DNA of 64,000 nucleotides from Segatella copri. Lineage in GTDB: Bacteria; Bacteroidota; Bacteroidia; Bacteroidales; Bacteroidaceae. The stretch lies in the NCBI RefSeq assembly GCF_019249655.2, contig NZ_CP137557.1, forward strand, positions 3,195,001-3,259,000, in the 5' to 3' direction. Under the pieces are notes generated by a model, which had not been told where the DNA came from, searched no databases, and saw only the letters and a list, made by a program, of their open reading frames with translations. Of the stretch, positions 60,278 to 64,000 are shown piece after piece; positions within the stretch are counted from its first letter, which is position 1; the number at the start of each line of letters is the position of its first letter. The position numbers and the translations under genes are program-made.

Positions 60278-62179
60278 TTATTTACCCTCTGAAGGTGTCA
60301 CTACAGGAGCACCTGTATCCATCTTCACGGTGATAACTACTTCGATGCTTGAAGAACACTTGAAGTCGGTAAACTCATTGTTGCCGGAATCAAACTTGAA
60401 GCATGCGGCAGGTCCCCATGGGTTCAATACATAACGACGGAAGGAGTTGGTACTTGGGTCATCATCTGTATATCCTCTCGGAATGAGTGTATCATCAAAA
60501 TCAACACTCTTGCCATCTACCTTGATGCTCTTGATGGTGATATCGCAGTTTGGATTGTCCTTCAGAATCTTGTTGACGTCGATGTAGAGAAGATATGGAT
60601 TGCTCTCTGCACCCTCAAACTTCAAGGAATAGTCGCCATCGCCTGTGATGAACACATTGGTGCTCATATAGTTGGCGATATCGCCATCGTGCTTCCAGCC
60701 CCAACCGGAGTTGTTGAAGAAGAGGTTTGCCTTATACTTAGGACCTGATGCTGAACTTGCGCTCTGGGCTACCCAGTGGTATGCCTGATACTGATAGAGA
60801 TTGCCCTGGTCATCAAGACACTGGCTACCGAGCCACAAATCCTTCAGATGTCCGGTATAATCATCCTTGCTGACTTTCAGGATGCGCAGGGTGTTGTCCG
60901 CATTGGCATGCATGTTGTAATTGCCCGTTGCAGAAAGCTGGGTATTTCCGAAGCCCTTGTCGAAGGTGAATACGCCCTCATCGGTCAAGGTATATTTACC
61001 GGAAACCTGACTTCCATCAGGAGCGGTGTAGATATAGCTCTTTGACTCGCTGTTCATCACGAGTGTTGCATCCTCGATACCATTGGCTGCTGTAAGCTGA
61101 ATGCCCTTGGCACTACCGTCGAGGTTGCAATAGTCAAACTGCCGTCCCTCTTCATTATCAGGGTTAGCCAACTTGTAGGTGATTTCCTTATTGGTCTTCT
61201 GCTCTACCCAGTCGCGCCAGTCGGTCATCAGCGTTGGCTTCACATGGGTGTTCTCTGCCACGGTAGGAGTCCAATTGTTCCAGTATTCCTCTGAAACGAA
61301 GTTGTAGCAAAGCAAGCACTTGCCCTCATCTGAATTGTCTCGAACTGTTGCTATCTGCAAACGGTCGTCGGCAAGTCCCATCAGCTTCAGTCCGCTACGC
61401 CAGTTGGTAGCAACCTTGTCATGTCCCGAATTATGGAGCAGTTCCGCATCCGAGAAGGTGATGGTATGATTGTCTGTATCCAGCATGTAAGTACCCTTAA
61501 AGGTCTCACCTGTCTCAGCATTATATACGGTGACATGGGCACCACCAATCAGGTCGAACTCCATATAACCATAGTCGATAGCCGACATCACCCAGGAGTT
61601 ACCTGGGATATCAGGAGTCCAGTTCCAATGGTCGCCGGCTGCAGCGGTCTGTCCCATCATGCAGGTACTCCAGTCATCATCCATACCCCAGAATCCGAGC
61701 GGACCTGCCCAAAGGTCTGAATGCTTGGTGATGGTATTGGCATCGATATCCAACTTCCATCGCTTCGATTTGCCTACGCCGCCACTCAGATAGGTCCACA
61801 GAGGATCGGTAACGAATTCGGCACAGAAATCATCTACCTTGAACTCGGCGTAGGGTCCCCAGAGGAAACCGCCGCGGGTTTCAACACCGACACGTGCCTG
61901 ATAGGTACCATTGAAAGGAATCTTCAGGCTCACCTCATCCTGCTGGAAACGTCCCTGAGGCGTATCAAAGACCACCGAATAGCTCGATGGCAACAGACTC
62001 TTGAACTTGACGATATTAGGATTGCTTTCGTCGTGAGTAATCGTGAAGGCGATGTTCTCAGCCAAATCCTCAGAAGACAAGTTCTTATCGCCCAGACCAA
62101 ACTCGTCTGGAGAGCAGCTCGCCATGATGAGAATCATGACTGCTGCCAAAAGCGAATATATTTTATTTATAATCTTCAT
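60278..62179 (-). CDS. SGBP-type glycan-binding lipoprotein
   Basis: A 633-residue lipoprotein (lipobox MASC, Cys22). An N-terminal PKD/Ig-like domain (about 40-115: IKFKSLLPSSYSVVFDTPQGRF style strands) precedes two lipocalin-like beta regions: WKLDIDANTITKHSDLW ... GFWGMDDDWSTCM (about 140-180) and later YCNLDGSAKGIQLTAANG. The C-terminal 170 residues (HWVAQSASSASGPKYKANLFFNNSGWGWKHDG, in parts) look like another aromatic-rich binding domain. It follows the SusD gene by 26 nt and so occupies the usual SusE/SGBP-A slot. Substrate not readable; the partner GH5 suggests a beta-glucan/mannan-type polymer. Confidence 0.8.
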   Translation of the reverse strand: MKIINKIYSLLAAVMILIMASCSPDEFGLGDKNLSSEDLAENIAFTITHDESNPNIVKFKSLLPSSYSVVFDTPQGRFQQDEVSLKIPFNGTYQARVGVETRGGFLWGPYAEFKVDDFCAEFVTDPLWTYLSGGVGKSKRWKLDIDANTITKHSDLWAGPLGFWGMDDDWSTCMMGQTAAAGDHWNWTPDIPGNSWVMSAIDYGYMEFDLIGGAHVTVYNAETGETFKGTYMLDTDNHTITFSDAELLHNSGHDKVATNWRSGLKLMGLADDRLQIATVRDNSDEGKCLLCYNFVSEEYWNNWTPTVAENTHVKPTLMTDWRDWVEQKTNKEITYKLANPDNEEGRQFDYCNLDGSAKGIQLTAANGIEDATLVMNSESKSYIYTAPDGSQVSGKYTLTDEGVFTFDKGFGNTQLSATGNYNMHANADNTLRILKVSKDDYTGHLKDLWLGSQCLDDQGNLYQYQAYHWVAQSASSASGPKYKANLFFNNSGWGWKHDGDIANYMSTNVFITGDGDYSLKFEGAESNPYLLYIDVNKILKDNPNCDITIKSIKVDGKSVDFDDTLIPRGYTDDDPSTNSFRRYVLNPWGPAACFKFDSGNNEFTDFKCSSSIEVVITVKMDTGAPVVTPSEGK

Positions 62180-62205
62180 AAAACCAATACTTTAAAAAGT
62201 TAGAA

Positions 62206-63906
62206 TTACCAACCTGGATTCTGCTTCAGGAGACCATGAGAAAGTCCGATCTCGGTGATAGGAATCTGAATCAAGCCACGTTTCTTGATGATATTCTCGG
62301 CACTGATGGATACGGTGGTTTTCTCGCCGCCATCCTTCACTTCCCAGGAACCGGCAATCTCCTTGGCTGCCTGCTCCACGCCCTGACGGAGCTGATCCCA
62401 ATAGCGGATTCCCTCGAAGGCAAACTCAAGCTTGCGCTCTTTCAGGATGTTCTCCTTGGTAGCTGTCTGCTGAGAATAGTTGCCACTCAGGGTAGTGCCA
62501 TCATCCTCGGTATAAGCACGCTTGCGAACCTGGTCGAAGTAAGACTGGGCATTAGGACTGCCCAACTCTGCTGCCATCAACAGGACATCGGCGTAACGGA
62601 CGAGTACCCAATCCTGGAACTGACTGATTTGGAAATCGCCTGCACCCACTGTTTCCGTGTAATGCTGCAACTTACCATCACCAGCAGTTTCGTGCTTAGA
62701 CAAAGGGGTATATTTCTTCACGAAATATCCGGTGTATTCACGCTGGTCGGCAAGATAGGTGTTCTCGTAATCCTTCAACTGTGAAGCATCAATGATAGAG
62801 GCTGAACGGCGGGTATCACCCGTAGCATAGGCTGAAGCAATGGATGGTGTAACGGTGCATGCACCCCAACCCTGGCCATAGCCTTCGTAAACCAGACTAC
62901 CGGTACGCATTCCTACCATCACCTGGAAACGGTTACCATCATTGTTGCCATTATAGTCGGCTGTGTAGTTGAACTTCATCGAGAGTATGGTCTCTGAGTT
63001 TCCAGGACCAGCCCAGGAAGAGTTCTCATGTGCCCAAAGTCCTACGTGGTCACCGCTCTTGTCATCAGCAGAAGCTGGCCACAAATCTCTGAATCGAGGT
63101 ACCAGACTGAACTCGCCACTGGCGATGATATCCTCGCAGGCAGCCAGTGCATCCGCCTTGGTCAAGCCCAACTGATCAGGCTCCTTGCCATAATAGCCAC
63201 TATAGAAGAGGTACGCGCGAGCCAGAATCGCCTCGGCACCATACTTGGTGACATGTCCATCATTGGTAGCCGCATCCTTCTTAGGATAGGCATTGGCAGG
63301 AATGTGCTCAATGGCATACTTCAAATCTCTGAATACCAGACTATATACGGAGTCAGGAGCAGCCTGAGGAACCACATCGCTGGTGGCATGTTCCAGCAAC
63401 GGGATGTTCTCCCAAAGGCGAAGCATATCGAAATAGCACAAGGCACGAAGGGCATGAGCCTCACCCAGATAAGTGTTCTTTGCATTCTCATCATCCCAGA
63501 TAATGCCTTCACCCTTATCGATAAACTCATTGCAGCGGAAGATGGCTGCATAATAGCTCTTCCACAAGGTTTCGTGCATATCGGTATAAGATGGTGCCAG
63601 ATTCATGTCGAAACGGTCGAGAATCTGGGTGTTGCGTCCATCGTTGTTACCCGTACCGCCAAAGCACTCGTCACTCATCGTCTCGGTCAACTGATAGACG
63701 GTGAACGAAGGACCATCTGAAACGGTACGCTGCCAACCGTCGTAGCAGGCATAGAGCGAGCGAAGTCCATCCTCCTGACTCTTATAGTAATTGCCGGAAT
63801 TTGATTCTGTCTTGGAAGCCACATCCAGCCAACTGTCGCTGCAAGATGCCAGACCTCCCATAGCCAAAATACCCAAAGCGGCTATCTTTATTTTATTTGT
63901 CTTCAT
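62206..63906 (-). CDS. SusD-like nutrient-binding lipoprotein (second locus)
   Basis: A 566-residue RagB/SusD lipoprotein (lipobox LASC, Cys22, then SDSWLDV). Family blocks include SLYACYDGWQRTV (near 50), FRCNEFIDKGEGI (near 118), AHALRALCYFDMLRLWENIPLL (near 148-169, in parts), AILARAYLFYSGYYG and the C-terminal KERKLEFAFEGIRYWDQLRQG (near 490-510). It differs widely from the SusD at 45685, so the two loci are not a recent duplication. Its SusC partner lies 18 nt upstream and continues beyond the window. Confidence 0.95.
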   Translation of the reverse strand: MKTNKIKIAALGILAMGGLASCSDSWLDVASKTESNSGNYYKSQEDGLRSLYACYDGWQRTVSDGPSFTVYQLTETMSDECFGGTGNNDGRNTQILDRFDMNLAPSYTDMHETLWKSYYAAIFRCNEFIDKGEGIIWDDENAKNTYLGEAHALRALCYFDMLRLWENIPLLEHATSDVVPQAAPDSVYSLVFRDLKYAIEHIPANAYPKKDAATNDGHVTKYGAEAILARAYLFYSGYYGKEPDQLGLTKADALAACEDIIASGEFSLVPRFRDLWPASADDKSGDHVGLWAHENSSWAGPGNSETILSMKFNYTADYNGNNDGNRFQVMVGMRTGSLVYEGYGQGWGACTVTPSIASAYATGDTRRSASIIDASQLKDYENTYLADQREYTGYFVKKYTPLSKHETAGDGKLQHYTETVGAGDFQISQFQDWVLVRYADVLLMAAELGSPNAQSYFDQVRKRAYTEDDGTTLSGNYSQQTATKENILKERKLEFAFEGIRYWDQLRQGVEQAAKEIAGSWEVKDGGEKTTVSISAENIIKKRGLIQIPITEIGLSHGLLKQNPGW

Positions 63907-63924
63907 AATGATATCTCCTTTAAA

Positions 63925-64000
63925 TTAGAACTTAAGATTCAAACCTACCATGAAGGTACGTGGACGTGGATAGTAACCCAGATCTACGCCTGATGCCCAA
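63925..64000 (-). CDS. SusC-like transporter, C-terminal end only
   Basis: Partial gene running off the window edge. The last 24 codons before the stop at 63925-63927 read WASGVDLGYYPRPRTFMVGL then NLKF, the standard C-terminus of SusC/RagA barrels (aromatic residue last). It would be the SusC of the second locus and its first gene in the minus-strand operon. Promoter and regulator lie outside. Confidence 0.88.
   Translation of the reverse strand, partial: WASGVDLGYYPRPRTFMVGLNLKF

Overview
The window is almost certainly chromosome of a gut-type Prevotella/Segatella (Bacteroidales; S. copri-like). The evidence is the repeated Bacteroidetes -7 box TAnnTTTG in front of many genes, absence of Shine-Dalgarno sequences, SusC/SusD pairs with Cys-type lipoproteins, a 14-subunit-lineage complex I operon with fused nuoCD but no nuoEFG, type IX secretion sorting domains, an HU/'smalltalk' module and a GH130-type mannobiose pathway. 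No rRNA, tRNA, CRISPR array or recognisable transposase was seen.

Layout. (1) 1-7.0 kb is an AT-rich accessory stretch: a small OB-like protein, an Rpn-family nuclease, a truncated GIY-YIG remnant overlapping a membrane-protein gene, several secreted/membrane orphans (one DUF4468), and the most unusual gene of the window, a 674-residue protein with eleven ~50-residue repeats (5 + 6) around a central GIY-YIG nuclease domain. (2) 7.0-11.0 kb: an orphan helical protein with a ~410-nt structured leader, then a repeat-rich block in which identical 37-bp direct repeats flank an HU-like gene and a 31-residue 'smalltalk' gene. (3) 11.0-23.4 kb is housekeeping: POT peptide transporter, primary sigma factor rpoD, WG-repeat protein, an MFS carrier, an outer-membrane barrel, a LysM/periplasmic-receptor protein, a CHU_C-type T9SS cargo, uvrA, YitT-family protein and DUF4250. 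(4) 23.5-33.6 kb is the nuoABCDHIJKLMN operon on the minus strand. (5) 33.7-35.1 kb holds two tandem deoxynucleoside kinase paralogues.

(6) 35.4-54.9 kb is a beta-mannan utilisation locus. A minus-strand operon encodes a CE7-like esterase, a GH26 mannanase, a GH130 mannosylglucose phosphorylase, a GPH-type symporter and an AGE-family epimerase: the extracellular/periplasmic cut, import, mannobiose to mannosylglucose, then phosphorolysis. Divergent from it, on the plus strand, are SusC, SusD, two surface glycan-binding lipoproteins (IPT/TIG type), a small T9SS-tagged protein, a bicatalytic GH26-GH5 enzyme and a GH26-like lipoprotein that has lost both catalytic glutamates. (7) 54.9-64.0 kb is a second, convergent locus on the minus strand: SusC (only its last 24 codons are inside), SusD, two glycan-binding lipoproteins, a BACON-BACON-GH5 lipoprotein and, as a separate unit, a protein with two binding modules related to the C-terminal module of a protein in the first locus. 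No SusR, hybrid two-component or ECF regulator is in either locus within the window.

All family calls are from reading translated sequence and memory of families; no database search was possible.
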